Positions 51,797-59,741 of a DNA stretch of 64,000 nt are shown piece after piece. The notes under the pieces were generated by a model that saw only the letters and a list, made by a program, of their open reading frames with translations, did no database searches and had not been told where the DNA came from. Location of the stretch: NCBI GenBank assembly GCA_039817385.1, contig JBCBVY010000001.1, forward strand, positions 744,001 through 808,000, written 5' to 3'. Origin of the DNA: JBCBCP01 sp039817385. GTDB taxonomy: Bacteria; Pseudomonadota; Alphaproteobacteria; Rhodobacterales; Rhodobacteraceae. The position numbers were made by a program, and so were the translations under genes. The first letter of the stretch is position 1. Each line of letters begins with the position of its first letter.

Positions 51797-52436
51797 TCTG
51801 ATCGCCCTTTGCCTTGCGGCCAGCCCCGCGCTGGCCTGCACCGGCGCGCCGGTGTGCCAGGTCGATCCCGGCACGCTTGCGCTGACCCGGCTGATCGACT
51901 TCGAAGGGCTTCAGGCCGGTCAGGGGCCAGGGTATCTGGTGGACGACATCATGGCCTTTGACGGCGCCCGCATCGGCGAAGGGTTCGTCGGCCAAGCGCT
52001 TGTCCCAAATGGCGATTTTGACCGCGTGGCTGGTGTGCCAACGGCGCCGCTGCAACTGCGCTCTGATCCCAGCGGGCAGACCAAAAGCCTTGTGTGGGTC
52101 GCGGGCAACACCATCCTGAACGGCTTTGGCCCAGCAGGCTTCCCGCGCCGCCACGCGCAGGGCGAAGGCGCCATCGCCATCCTTTTCGAGAACCCCCAAC
52201 CCGCGATGGAGATCGACATCCGCGGCGGGGAGGCGGGCGGCGCGATGCTGCAATTCCTGCGCGCGGACGGCACGGAAATCACGACGCTCACGCTTCGCAA
52301 CCTTGGCGAGGGGCCGCTTGCGTTCCTGCGCGCGGACGGGCTTTCGGATATCTCGGGTGTTGTGCTCACCAACGAAGACCCGCAAGGGGTTGCCATCGAC
52401 AACGTGCGGTTCGGACCGCCCCCGGACCTCAGCTAA
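51786..52436 (+). CDS. Secreted protein of unknown function
   Basis: 216 residues. Signal peptide about 1-17 (ASPALAC), so lipidation at Cys18 is possible. Beta-rich mature region with LIDFEGLQAGQGPGYLVDDI near 34, repeated hydrophobic strands (AIAILFENPQPAMEIDIRGG) and DISGVVLTNEDPQGVAIDNV, the pattern of carbohydrate-binding or PEP-CTERM-type beta sandwiches. The ATG lies 11 bases inside DUF1330. Conserved in relatives, role unknown. Confidence 0.75.
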   Translation: MRASLIALCLAASPALACTGAPVCQVDPGTLALTRLIDFEGLQAGQGPGYLVDDIMAFDGARIGEGFVGQALVPNGDFDRVAGVPTAPLQLRSDPSGQTKSLVWVAGNTILNGFGPAGFPRRHAQGEGAIAILFENPQPAMEIDIRGGEAGGAMLQFLRADGTEITTLTLRNLGEGPLAFLRADGLSDISGVVLTNEDPQGVAIDNVRFGPPPDLS

Positions 52437-52440
52437 ACCC

Positions 52441-52866
52441 ATGTTTGAACGTCTCTTTCCCAAGCGCGAGAAACCGCCCCTGCCGCAACCCAACGCCCAG
52501 TTGGCGCTTGGTGCGCTGCTGGTGCGCGTGGCTTTCGCCGACCGCGAATACCATCCCGAAGAGCTGGCGCAGATCGACCGCATCCTTGCCGCGACCTTTG
52601 ATCTCGGCCCGATTGAGGCCGCAAAGCTGCGCGCCACCTGCGAGGCGCTGGAGCGGGACGCGCCCGGAACGCCCGAATTCGCCGACATCCTGCGGGCCGA
52701 GGTCGACTATGCCGACCGGCTCGCCCTTGCGGGCCACATGTGGCGCATCGTGCTGGCCGATGGCGATCTGGACCCGGCGGAGGCATCCGTGCTGCACCAG
52801 ATCGAAGGCGCGCTGGGCCTGACGCCCGAAGACAGCGCCAAGATTGAACGCCGCGCCACACGCTAG
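52441..52866 (+). CDS. TerB-like helical protein (first of two)
   Basis: 141 residues. TerB-family helical bundle: ALGALLVRVAFADREYHPEE with the conserved acidic D-x-E pair, and ADILRAEVDYADRLALAGHM, WRIVLADGDLDPAEASVLHQ. The acidic residues may bind metal. 36 bases separate it from its paralogue. Starts 4 bases after the preceding stop. Confidence 0.85.
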   Translation: MFERLFPKREKPPLPQPNAQLALGALLVRVAFADREYHPEELAQIDRILAATFDLGPIEAAKLRATCEALERDAPGTPEFADILRAEVDYADRLALAGHMWRIVLADGDLDPAEASVLHQIEGALGLTPEDSAKIERRATR

Positions 52867-52902
52867 CTTGGCCTCGCCGCCCGCAACGCCTACATCTTGC
52901 TT

Positions 52903-53337
52903 ATGTTTGCAGATTTCCTGACGCGCCTGACGGCCCCCGACCCCGAACCGCTGCCCGATGCGGATGCCCGCCTTGCCCTGACCGCGCTTCTGGTGCGCGT
53001 CGCCCGGGCGGATGGACACTATGATGCCGGCGAGAAAGCGACGATCCACGCCATCGCGCGCGACCGCTACGGCCTGTCGCCCAGCGATGCGGACGCCCTG
53101 CGCGGTGAAGCCGAGGCGCTCGAGCGTGAGGCGCCCGACACGGTCCGCTTTACCCGCGCGATCAAGGATGCCGTCGCCTATGAGGACCGCGTTGGCGTGC
53201 TGGAGGCGCTTTGGCGCGTGGCGCTTTCCGATGGGGACCGCTCAGCCGAGGAAAACGCGTTGCTGCGCCTGACCGCCAACCTGCTTGGCGTGTCGGACAT
53301 GGACAGCCACCAAGCCCGACAGCGCGCCGCGGGATGA
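52903..53337 (+). CDS. TerB-like helical protein (second of two)
   Basis: 144 residues, clearly paralogous to the gene before it: LALTALLVRVARADGHYDAG, EKATIHAIARDRY, RFTRAIKDAVAYEDRVGVLE and ALWRVALSDGDRSAEENALL align throughout. A tandem duplication that has diverged. The stop overlaps the PhnD-like gene by ATGA, so the three genes are coupled. ATG 52903 is the better start; a TTG 6 bases upstream is possible. Confidence 0.85.
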   Translation: MFADFLTRLTAPDPEPLPDADARLALTALLVRVARADGHYDAGEKATIHAIARDRYGLSPSDADALRGEAEALEREAPDTVRFTRAIKDAVAYEDRVGVLEALWRVALSDGDRSAEENALLRLTANLLGVSDMDSHQARQRAAG

Positions 53338-54110
53338 TTGCGTCGTTGCCAATGTATTGGCGCCCGGAAACCGCCGCGCTTTGGCAGGGATTCTGGGACG
53401 TCGTCCGCGCGGCGCATGATGGCCCTTTGCCCGATTTGACACCGCCCGAAGACCTGCCCGCAGACTGGGCGCAGCACTGGCTTCGGGACGACCTTGCGCT
53501 TTCCATGACGTGCGGCCTGCCCTTCCGCACCGCGCTGCGCGGCAAGGTCACGTATGTCGGCACGTTCGGCTATGGGCTCAAGGCACCGCCGGGCACCTAT
53601 TATTCCTGCGTCATCGCCCACCCGGACGCAGCCCTGATCACCGCGGACCAGCCCACACGGCCCCCATCCAAGCAACTGACGCTCGCCTATAACAGCGCCG
53701 ACAGCCAATCAGGCTGGGCCGTCACGCAGCAGGCCGCACCGTTTGTCGCCCCACTGCAGATCGGCAAAACCGTGCAAACCGGCGGCCACGCGCAATCGCT
53801 GGCCGCCGTGGCGACAGGGCGCGCCGATGTTGCCTATCTTGACGCAGTCACGTGGCGGCTGCTGAAACGTTATGACCCCAACGCGGAAAAGGTCGTCGTC
53901 AAAGGCCGCACCGATCCCACACCGGGCCTGCCCCTGATCTGCGCCAAAGGCCGCGACCCCGAACCGCTGCGCGCTGCGCTCCGGTTCGCGACCCTCAATT
54001 TTGCCCCTGCCGACCCGATGGCGATGGGCGGCCCGCTTTCCTTCCACGTCCTGAACGAAGACGCCTATTTCGCCCAGCCCATCCCGGCACCCCCTCTTCA
54101 CTTGGCATAA
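53334..54110 (+). CDS. PhnD-like periplasmic-binding-fold protein without a signal peptide
   Basis: 258 residues. Matches phosphate/phosphonate-binding-type solute-binding proteins (GKVTYVGTFGYGLK, LTLAYNSADSQSGWAVTQQA, VATGRADVAYLDAVTWRLL and the C-terminal end). The N-terminus (MIASLPMYWRPETAALWQG) has no signal peptide, so it may be cytoplasmic or use an unseen export route. No PhnC/PhnE transporter genes are beside it. Translationally coupled to the TerB pair. The stop TAA lies inside copy 8 of the GC-rich element, whose head encodes its last residues. Confidence 0.82.
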   Translation: MIASLPMYWRPETAALWQGFWDVVRAAHDGPLPDLTPPEDLPADWAQHWLRDDLALSMTCGLPFRTALRGKVTYVGTFGYGLKAPPGTYYSCVIAHPDAALITADQPTRPPSKQLTLAYNSADSQSGWAVTQQAAPFVAPLQIGKTVQTGGHAQSLAAVATGRADVAYLDAVTWRLLKRYDPNAEKVVVKGRTDPTPGLPLICAKGRDPEPLRAALRFATLNFAPADPMAMGGPLSFHVLNEDAYFAQPIPAPPLHLA

Positions 54111-54175
54111 TATACTCCGGGGGGTCGCCATTGTGCGCCATTGGTTCAAGCCCAATGGCGACGGGCAGAGCCCTA
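54093..54175. repeat. Dispersed GC-rich intergenic element, copy 8
   Basis: Head CCTCTTCACTTGGCATAATA followed by CTCCGGGGGG, then a longer stem-loop GTCGCCATTG/CAATGGCGAC, and GGGCAGAGCCC. The head overlaps the 3' end of the PhnD-like gene. Confidence 0.65.
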
Positions 54176-54316
54176 GTCCGAACGCCACCACACAGAACCG
54201 CCGCCAAAATCAGCACCCTGCCCCCGCGTCACGCCCAAAAGATACGCAACCCCATTGCATCGTTCCCTGGAATCCCGCCTTATACCGCCTGACTTGGAAA
54301 AATCGCGCGGACCCAC

Positions 54317-55087
54317 GTGACCGACACCGTCATCGCCATCGACGATCTGCACAAAGCCTATGGGGAGCTTGATGTGCTCAAGGGCGTCTCGCTGTCCGCA
54401 CCAAAGGGCTGCGTGATCTCGCTGATCGGCTCTTCGGGGTCGGGCAAATCCACGCTCTTGCGCTGCTGCAACCTGCTCGAAGACAGCCAACAGGGCGAGA
54501 TTCGCTTCAAGGGGGAGCCGGTGACGTGGCGCGGCACGGGCCACGCCCGCAGGCCCGGGGACGCGGGCCAGGTGCTGCGCATCCGCACGAACCTTTCGAT
54601 GGTGTTCCAGCAGTTTAACCTCTGGGCGCATATGTCTGTCCTGCAAAACGTGATGGAAGCGCCGCTGACCGTGCAAAAGCGGGACCGGGCCGAGGTTGAG
54701 ACCGCCGCCCGCCGCTACCTCGACAAGGTCGGCATCGGCGACAAGGCCGATGTTTACCCCGCGCAGCTGTCGGGCGGCCAGCAACAGCGCGCCGCCATCG
54801 CGCGCGCGCTGGCGATGGAGCCCGAAGCGCTGCTGTTTGACGAGCCGACCTCGGCGCTCGATCCCGAGCTGGAACAAGAGGTCGTCAAGGTGATCAAGGA
54901 TCTGGCCGCCGAGGGCCGCACCATGATCATCGTCACCCACGATATGAAGCTGGCAGCGGATGTGTCCGACCATGTCATCTTCCTGCATCAGGGTCGCATC
55001 GAAGAAGAAGGCGCGCCGGACGCGCTCTTTGGTGCGCCCAAATCCGAACGTCTGCGCGGGTTCCTGTCGGCCACCCAAGCTGCGTAA
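54317..55087 (+). CDS. Polar amino-acid-type ABC transporter ATP-binding protein
   Basis: 256 residues, HisP/GlnQ-like. Walker A GSSGSGKSTLLR, Q-loop VFQQFNLWAHMSV, signature LSGGQQQRAAIARALAMEP, Walker B LLFDEPTSALDPE and the H-loop VTHDMKLAADV. Energises uptake with the binding protein and permeases downstream. First gene of the transporter operon (54.3-57.7 kb). The start is from ATG/GTG-context GTGACCGACACC. Confidence 0.95.
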   Translation: MTDTVIAIDDLHKAYGELDVLKGVSLSAPKGCVISLIGSSGSGKSTLLRCCNLLEDSQQGEIRFKGEPVTWRGTGHARRPGDAGQVLRIRTNLSMVFQQFNLWAHMSVLQNVMEAPLTVQKRDRAEVETAARRYLDKVGIGDKADVYPAQLSGGQQQRAAIARALAMEPEALLFDEPTSALDPELEQEVVKVIKDLAAEGRTMIIVTHDMKLAADVSDHVIFLHQGRIEEEGAPDALFGAPKSERLRGFLSATQAA

Positions 55088-55114
55088 ACAAAAAACCAAA
55101 CGGGAGTATCACTC

Positions 55115-55849
55115 ATGAAAACCCTCATTCTCGGCACCGCCGCGCTGGCGCTGACGGCCAGCATGGCCTTCGCGGACGGCCACGCCCAGACCATCCGCAT
55201 GGGCACCGAAGGCGCCTATCCCCCCTACAACTTCATCAACGACGCAGGCGATATCGACGGGTTCGAGATCGAGCTGGGCAACGAGCTATGCATGCGCGCC
55301 GAGCTGACCTGCGAGTGGGTCAAGAACGACTGGGACAGCATCATCCCCAACCTCGTGTCCTCCAACTACGACACGATCATGGCGGGCATGAGCATCACGG
55401 ACGAGCGGGACGAGGTGATCGACTTCACCCAGGACTACTTCCCGCCCACCGCCTCCGCCTATGTCGCGGCCGCTGACGGTGTGGACCTCGAAGGCGGCAT
55501 CATCGCGGCCCAGACCGCAACCATCCAGGCGGGCTTCATCGCCGAGAGCGGCGCGACGCTGGTCGAATTTGCCACGCCCGAGGAAACCGTCGCCGCCGTG
55601 CGCAATGGAGAAGCGGACGCTGTGTTTGCCGACCGCGACTACCTTGCCCCGCTGGTCGAGGCCTCAGGCGGCGCGCTGATGTTCGTTGGCCCTGCCGTGC
55701 CGCTTGGCGGCGGTGTTGGCATGGGCGTGCGCGAGAGCGACACCGAGCTCAAGGGCAAGTTCGACGCGGCCATCACCTCGATGAAGGAAGACGGCACGCT
55801 GAATGCGCTGCTGATCAAGTGGTTCGGCGACGAGACGCAGACCTACTAA
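55115..55849 (+). CDS. Periplasmic solute-binding protein (family 3) of the ABC transporter
   Basis: 244 residues. Signal peptide 1-20 (SMAFADG). Type II periplasmic-binding fold of the HisJ/GlnH group: IRMGTEGAYPPYNFINDAGD with the classic substrate-carboxylate motif, GFEIELGNELCMRAELTCEWV, IMAGMSITDERDEVIDFTQD and GMGVRESDTELKGKFDAA. Binds a polar amino acid or an amine; the context favours a polyamine-like or modified amino-acid ligand. A 28-bp palindrome lies 7 bases past its stop. Confidence 0.94.
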   Translation: MKTLILGTAALALTASMAFADGHAQTIRMGTEGAYPPYNFINDAGDIDGFEIELGNELCMRAELTCEWVKNDWDSIIPNLVSSNYDTIMAGMSITDERDEVIDFTQDYFPPTASAYVAAADGVDLEGGIIAAQTATIQAGFIAESGATLVEFATPEETVAAVRNGEADAVFADRDYLAPLVEASGGALMFVGPAVPLGGGVGMGVRESDTELKGKFDAAITSMKEDGTLNALLIKWFGDETQTY

Positions 55850-55855
55850 GACACT

Positions 55856-55883
55856 GTAGGATGGGCAATATTGCCCATCCTAC
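55856..55883. repeat. 28-bp perfect palindrome, copy 2
   Basis: Identical to 12913-12940. It begins 7 bases after the stop of the binding-protein gene and ends 15 bases before the permease gene. This is the position where REP elements lie between hisJ and hisQ in enterobacteria, so a role in raising binding-protein mRNA over permease mRNA is plausible. Confidence 0.9.
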
Positions 55884-55898
55884 CCGCGCCCCCTGACG

Positions 55899-56783
55899 AT
55901 GTTTTCCTTTTGCACCGATCCTGACACGCTTGGCACATTCCGCTGGTTCAGCTGTTACCTGACCACCGGAGTACATTGGTCGTTCTATAGCGCCTTCCTG
56001 CGGGTGCTGGCCCTGTTGGCCGTGACCGCCCCCGTCGCGCTCGCCTTCGGTTTTGCCGGGGCAATGGCCGCGCGCTCGCGCATCTTGCCCCTGTCCCTTT
56101 TCGGCAAGGGCTACATCGCAATCGTGCGCGGCGTGCCCGACATCGCCTTCTTCCTTTTCTTTGTGATCGCGCTCGATCAAGGCCTTGAATACCTGCGCCA
56201 CATCACGCTTTGCCCCGATTGGAATGAGCCCATCCGGCAGGGCAGCGACTTCATCGTCTGCAGCCAAGCAAAGCTCCCCCTTGGCTCCGCACCGCAGGAG
56301 GTTCACCAGCTTTACGCCTTCGCCCTCGCCGTCTTCACCTACGCCATCGTCTTCGGCGCCTTTGCCGCCAACGTGCTCTACGGCGCGATGCAGGCGGTAC
56401 CCCGCGCGCAGGTGGAAACCGCCGAGGCTTACGGGTTCACCCGCCGCCAATGCTTCTGGCGCATCACCGTGCCGCAAATGTGGGTCTACGCCCTGCCTGG
56501 CCTTTCAAACCTGTGGCAGGTGCTGATCAAGGCGACGCCGCTGCTGTTCCTTTTGGGCATCGAAGACGTTGTCTACTGGGCGCGCGAGCTGGGCGGGACC
56601 AAGACCGCCCGCTTTACCGACTACCCGCACGGGGACTGGCGGATGTGGTACTTCCTTGCCCTGCTCGTCTTTTACCTGCTGATGACCTGGGGCAGCGAGA
56701 AGGTCTTGAAACGCGTCATGGCGCGCCTCACCCACGGGCAGGCCACCGCAGGCGGCGAAGCTCTGCGAAAGGCAATGGCATGA
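55899..56783 (+). CDS. ABC transporter permease (HisQ/GlnP type) with a Cys-containing insert
   Basis: 294 residues. BPD_transp_1 fold with the HisQ-type EAA loop VETAEAYGFTRRQCFWRITV. About 45 extra residues (ALDQGLEYLRHI...CPDWNEPIRQG... VCSQAKLPLG) lie between the second and third helices, probably periplasmic, with two cysteines. The N-terminus (MFSFCTDPDTLGTFRWFSC) also carries two. GKGYIAIVRGVPDIAFFLFF is the usual second membrane motif. Pairs with the permease downstream. Confidence 0.9.
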   Translation: MFSFCTDPDTLGTFRWFSCYLTTGVHWSFYSAFLRVLALLAVTAPVALAFGFAGAMAARSRILPLSLFGKGYIAIVRGVPDIAFFLFFVIALDQGLEYLRHITLCPDWNEPIRQGSDFIVCSQAKLPLGSAPQEVHQLYAFALAVFTYAIVFGAFAANVLYGAMQAVPRAQVETAEAYGFTRRQCFWRITVPQMWVYALPGLSNLWQVLIKATPLLFLLGIEDVVYWARELGGTKTARFTDYPHGDWRMWYFLALLVFYLLMTWGSEKVLKRVMARLTHGQATAGGEALRKAMA

Positions 56784-56790
56784 CCAGCGC

Positions 56791-56845
56791 CTTTCCTTCT
56801 TCTGGCTGTAAATATGCCGGGGGTGTGGGGGCTGGCCCCCACTCC
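56791..56845. repeat. Dispersed GC-rich intergenic element, copy 9
   Basis: Head CTTTCCTTCTTCTGGCTGTA with AATATGCCGGGGG, then the hairpin GTGGGGGC-TG-GCCCCCAC. It lies inside the transporter operon between the two permease genes. Confidence 0.7.
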
Positions 56846-56856
56846 GACAATTCAAA

Positions 56857-57660
56857 ATGAGCTGCTGGCAGACCATCCAGGACTACGCTCTGCGGTCCAT
56901 CGGCATCGGCGAACGGCTCCTGCCGCGCACCGACTTCACGCTGTGTGAGCAGGTCACGCTGATCGGCTCGGGCATGATCTGGAACGTCTATTTCGGCGCC
57001 GTCGCGCTCTTTATCGGCTTCTTCCTCGCCACCGGGCTGGCGCTGGCCAAGACGTCGGCAAACCCCGCGCTGCGGCGGCCCGCAGAGGCGTTCATCTTCG
57101 TATTCCGCGGCTCACCGCTCTTTATCCAGTTCTTCTTTGCTTATTTCTTCTTTCTCAGCCTCAAGAGCCAATACGCGTTCTTTGACCCGTTCACGGCTGC
57201 GTGGCTGGGCGCGCTGATCGTGCTGTTCCTGAACACCGCCGCCTACTCGGCGGAGATTTTCCACGGCGCGCTTTTGTCGATCCCCAAGGGCGATCTGGAG
57301 GCGGCGGACGCTTACGGCATGGCCGGTTGGACAAAGTTCCGGCGGATCACATGGCCCACGATGCTGCGGCTGGCGTGGCCCGCCTACACGAACGAGGCGA
57401 TCTTCCTGTTTCAATCCACCACGCTGGTCTATTTCAGCGGCTTTCCCGCGTGGCAGCAGCGGGGCGATGCGCTCTATTATGCCAGCTATTTCGCGGACAA
57501 GACCTTCAACCCCTTTGTGCCCTATCCGATCCTTGCGGGGTACTTCATCATCGCGGTTCTGGGCATTATTGCGCTCTTCGGCGTGATAGGCCGGCGCCTG
57601 AACCGCCATCTGCCGAACACCGCGCGGGTCCGGCGCCCGCGGATGAACCTGATCCGATGA
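56857..57660 (+). CDS. ABC transporter permease (HisM/GlnP type)
   Basis: 267 residues with five or six transmembrane helices, FVFRGSPLFIQFFFAYFFFL and the EAA loop EAADAYGMAGWTKFRRITWP. Its N-terminus also has extra Cys-containing sequence (SCWQTIQDYALRS, FTLCEQVTLI). Forms the heterodimeric channel with the previous permease. Overlaps the ligase gene by ATGA. Confidence 0.93.
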   Translation: MSCWQTIQDYALRSIGIGERLLPRTDFTLCEQVTLIGSGMIWNVYFGAVALFIGFFLATGLALAKTSANPALRRPAEAFIFVFRGSPLFIQFFFAYFFFLSLKSQYAFFDPFTAAWLGALIVLFLNTAAYSAEIFHGALLSIPKGDLEAADAYGMAGWTKFRRITWPTMLRLAWPAYTNEAIFLFQSTTLVYFSGFPAWQQRGDALYYASYFADKTFNPFVPYPILAGYFIIAVLGIIALFGVIGRRLNRHLPNTARVRRPRMNLIR

Positions 57661-58976
57661 CGGACCTTGGCACGATCCGGGCCTTGCGCGCCGCCGCCTC
57701 TGATCTGAATGGCGTGGCCCGGGGCAAGCGCCTGCCCGTGGGCATGGCGGAGAAGATCGCGGGTGGCGCAGTTCGCTTTCCACTCTCGGTTCTGAACCTC
57801 GACATCTGCGGCGACGACATCGAAGGCAGCCCCTTGGTGCTGGACAGCGGGGATCGGGACGGGGTGCTGCACCCGACGGGGCGCGGCTTTGTGCCGATGC
57901 CGTGGCTGGACACGCCCACGGCGCTGGCCCCCGTCTGGATGTTCCACGAGGATGGCAGCGCCTATGCGGGCGATCCGCGCCATGCGCTTGCGGGTGTGCT
58001 GGACCGTTTTGCCGCGCGGGGGCTGACGCCCGTGGTCGCGACGGAGATGGAGTTCTTTCTTGTGGACGATGCGGACGGGCTGCAAGTGCCCGCCTCCCCC
58101 CGTTCAGGCAAGCGGCGCCCCGGCGGGCAGATCCTGTCGCTCGGCCAACTCGATGCGTTCGACGCCTTCTTCACCGACCTGTACGATGGCTGCGCGGCGA
58201 TGGACATTCCCGCGGGCACGGCCATCTCAGAAAGCGGGTACGGCCAGTTCGAGATCACAATGGAGCATCAGCCGGACGCGATGAAGGCCGCGGACGATGC
58301 GTGGCTTTTCAAGCTGCTGACGAAGGGGCTGGCGCGCAAGCACGGCTTTGCCGCGTCTTTTATGGCCAAACCCTATGCGGATTGCGCAGGTTCGGGGATG
58401 CACATGCATTTCTCCGTTCTGGATGAGGACGGGCGGAATGTCTTTGACGATGGCGGGTCGGCCGGAACGGACATGCTGCGCCATGCAGTGGAAGGGTGCC
58501 TCGCGGCCCTGCCCGCCTGCACGGTCCTCTTCGCGCCGCACGGGGTGTCCTATGACCGGCTGGTGCCCGGCGCACATGCGCCAACCAGCATCGCCTGGGC
58601 TTATGAGAACCGCACGGCGGCCATCCGCATCCCCTCCGGCGCGCCTGCCGCGCGGCGGGTGGAGCATCGCTTTTCCGGGGCGGATGTGTCGCCGCACCTT
58701 GCCATCGCGGCGATCCTTGGCGGGGCGATTGGCGGGATCGAGGACGGGCGCGATCCGGTCGCCCCGATCACCGGGAACGCCTATGAACAAGACCTGCCAC
58801 GCGTGCCCGCGACGTGGCAGGCCGCGCTTTCCGCGTTCGAGACAAGCGATGTCGCCGCGCGCATCTTCCCGGACAGGCTGCGCGCCAATTTCGCGATGAC
58901 CAAGCGGCAGGAAATGGCCGTCTGCGCGGGGCTGAGCGCGGAGGCGCTGACGGAACTGTACCTCGACACGGTTTGA
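57657..58976 (+). CDS. Glutamine synthetase family ligase (probable gamma-glutamylamine/amino-acid synthetase)
   Basis: 439 residues. N-terminal beta-grasp-like segment (DLNGVARGKRLPV) and catalytic domain with metal ligands in VVATEMEFFLVDD, ESGYGQFEIT, GSGMHMHFSV and ENRTAAIRIPSG. Homologues join glutamate's gamma-carboxyl to an amine or amino acid (PuuA, GlnA3 and related). Coupled by ATGA to the permease. It is one of two such ligases in the cluster and quite different from the other (59742), so two substrates or a two-subunit enzyme are possible. Confidence 0.9.
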   Translation: MTDLGTIRALRAAASDLNGVARGKRLPVGMAEKIAGGAVRFPLSVLNLDICGDDIEGSPLVLDSGDRDGVLHPTGRGFVPMPWLDTPTALAPVWMFHEDGSAYAGDPRHALAGVLDRFAARGLTPVVATEMEFFLVDDADGLQVPASPRSGKRRPGGQILSLGQLDAFDAFFTDLYDGCAAMDIPAGTAISESGYGQFEITMEHQPDAMKAADDAWLFKLLTKGLARKHGFAASFMAKPYADCAGSGMHMHFSVLDEDGRNVFDDGGSAGTDMLRHAVEGCLAALPACTVLFAPHGVSYDRLVPGAHAPTSIAWAYENRTAAIRIPSGAPAARRVEHRFSGADVSPHLAIAAILGGAIGGIEDGRDPVAPITGNAYEQDLPRVPATWQAALSAFETSDVAARIFPDRLRANFAMTKRQEMAVCAGLSAEALTELYLDTV

Positions 58977-59058
58977 GGCAGCGCGTCCGACCACTCATTG
59001 CACGCGGCGCGGCTTTCGCGCTATCGGTCTTTCAATGATCAACCTGACATAGGTCCAC

Positions 59059-59739
59059 ATGCACATCGGTATCCTGCAAACCGGCCACGCGCCCGAAGAG
59101 GTCATGCAGACCGAGGGCGACTATGACGCCATGTTCCACCGCCTGCTGGCGGGCGGCGGGTTCGATTTCACCACCTACAACGTGGTCGACATGGAATTTC
59201 CCGGCGGGGCAACGGACGCGGATGGCTGGCTGATCACCGGATCGAAGCACGGCGCCTATGAGGACCACGGCTGGATCCCACCGCTGGAGGCCCTGATCCG
59301 CGAGATCGCGGCGGCGGGCCGCCCGCTGGTTGGGGTGTGCTTTGGCCACCAGATCATCGCGCAGGCGCTTGGCGGGCGGGTGGAGAAGTTTGCGAAGGGC
59401 TGGTCGGTCGGCCGCACAGCCTACGATCTTGGCGGGCAGGTGCATCACCTGAACGCGTGGCATCAGGACCAGGTCGTCGCCCTGGCCGAAGGGGCGCAGG
59501 TCGAAGGCCGCTCGGACTTCTGCGAGAACGCGGTGCTCAGCTACGGGGACAAGGTTTGGACCATCCAGCCGCACCCCGAGTTTGGCGCCGCCGTCATGCG
59601 CGGCCTGATCAAGCACCGCGGCCCGGGCGTTGTGCCCGATGCGCTGCTTGAAGGTGCTGCCGCAGGGCTGGACCAGCCAACCGGCAATGCCGCCATCGCG
59701 GCGAAGATGATCGCGGTTCTGCGCGGCGCGGCGGCGTAA
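59059..59739 (+). CDS. Class I glutamine amidotransferase (PuuD-like gamma-glutamyl hydrolase candidate)
   Basis: 226 residues. Nucleophile Cys in LVGVCFGHQIIAQALGG (about residue 93), His-Glu in TIQPHPEFG. Resembles the GATase1 group that includes GuaA-type and gamma-glutamyl-GABA hydrolase proteins; the unusually acidic QTEGDYDAMF near 16-25 fits small stand-alone members. In the pathway it would release glutamate from the oxidised gamma-glutamyl intermediate. Confidence 0.9.
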   Translation: MHIGILQTGHAPEEVMQTEGDYDAMFHRLLAGGGFDFTTYNVVDMEFPGGATDADGWLITGSKHGAYEDHGWIPPLEALIREIAAAGRPLVGVCFGHQIIAQALGGRVEKFAKGWSVGRTAYDLGGQVHHLNAWHQDQVVALAEGAQVEGRSDFCENAVLSYGDKVWTIQPHPEFGAAVMRGLIKHRGPGVVPDALLEGAAAGLDQPTGNAAIAAKMIAVLRGAAA

Positions 59740-59741
59740 GC

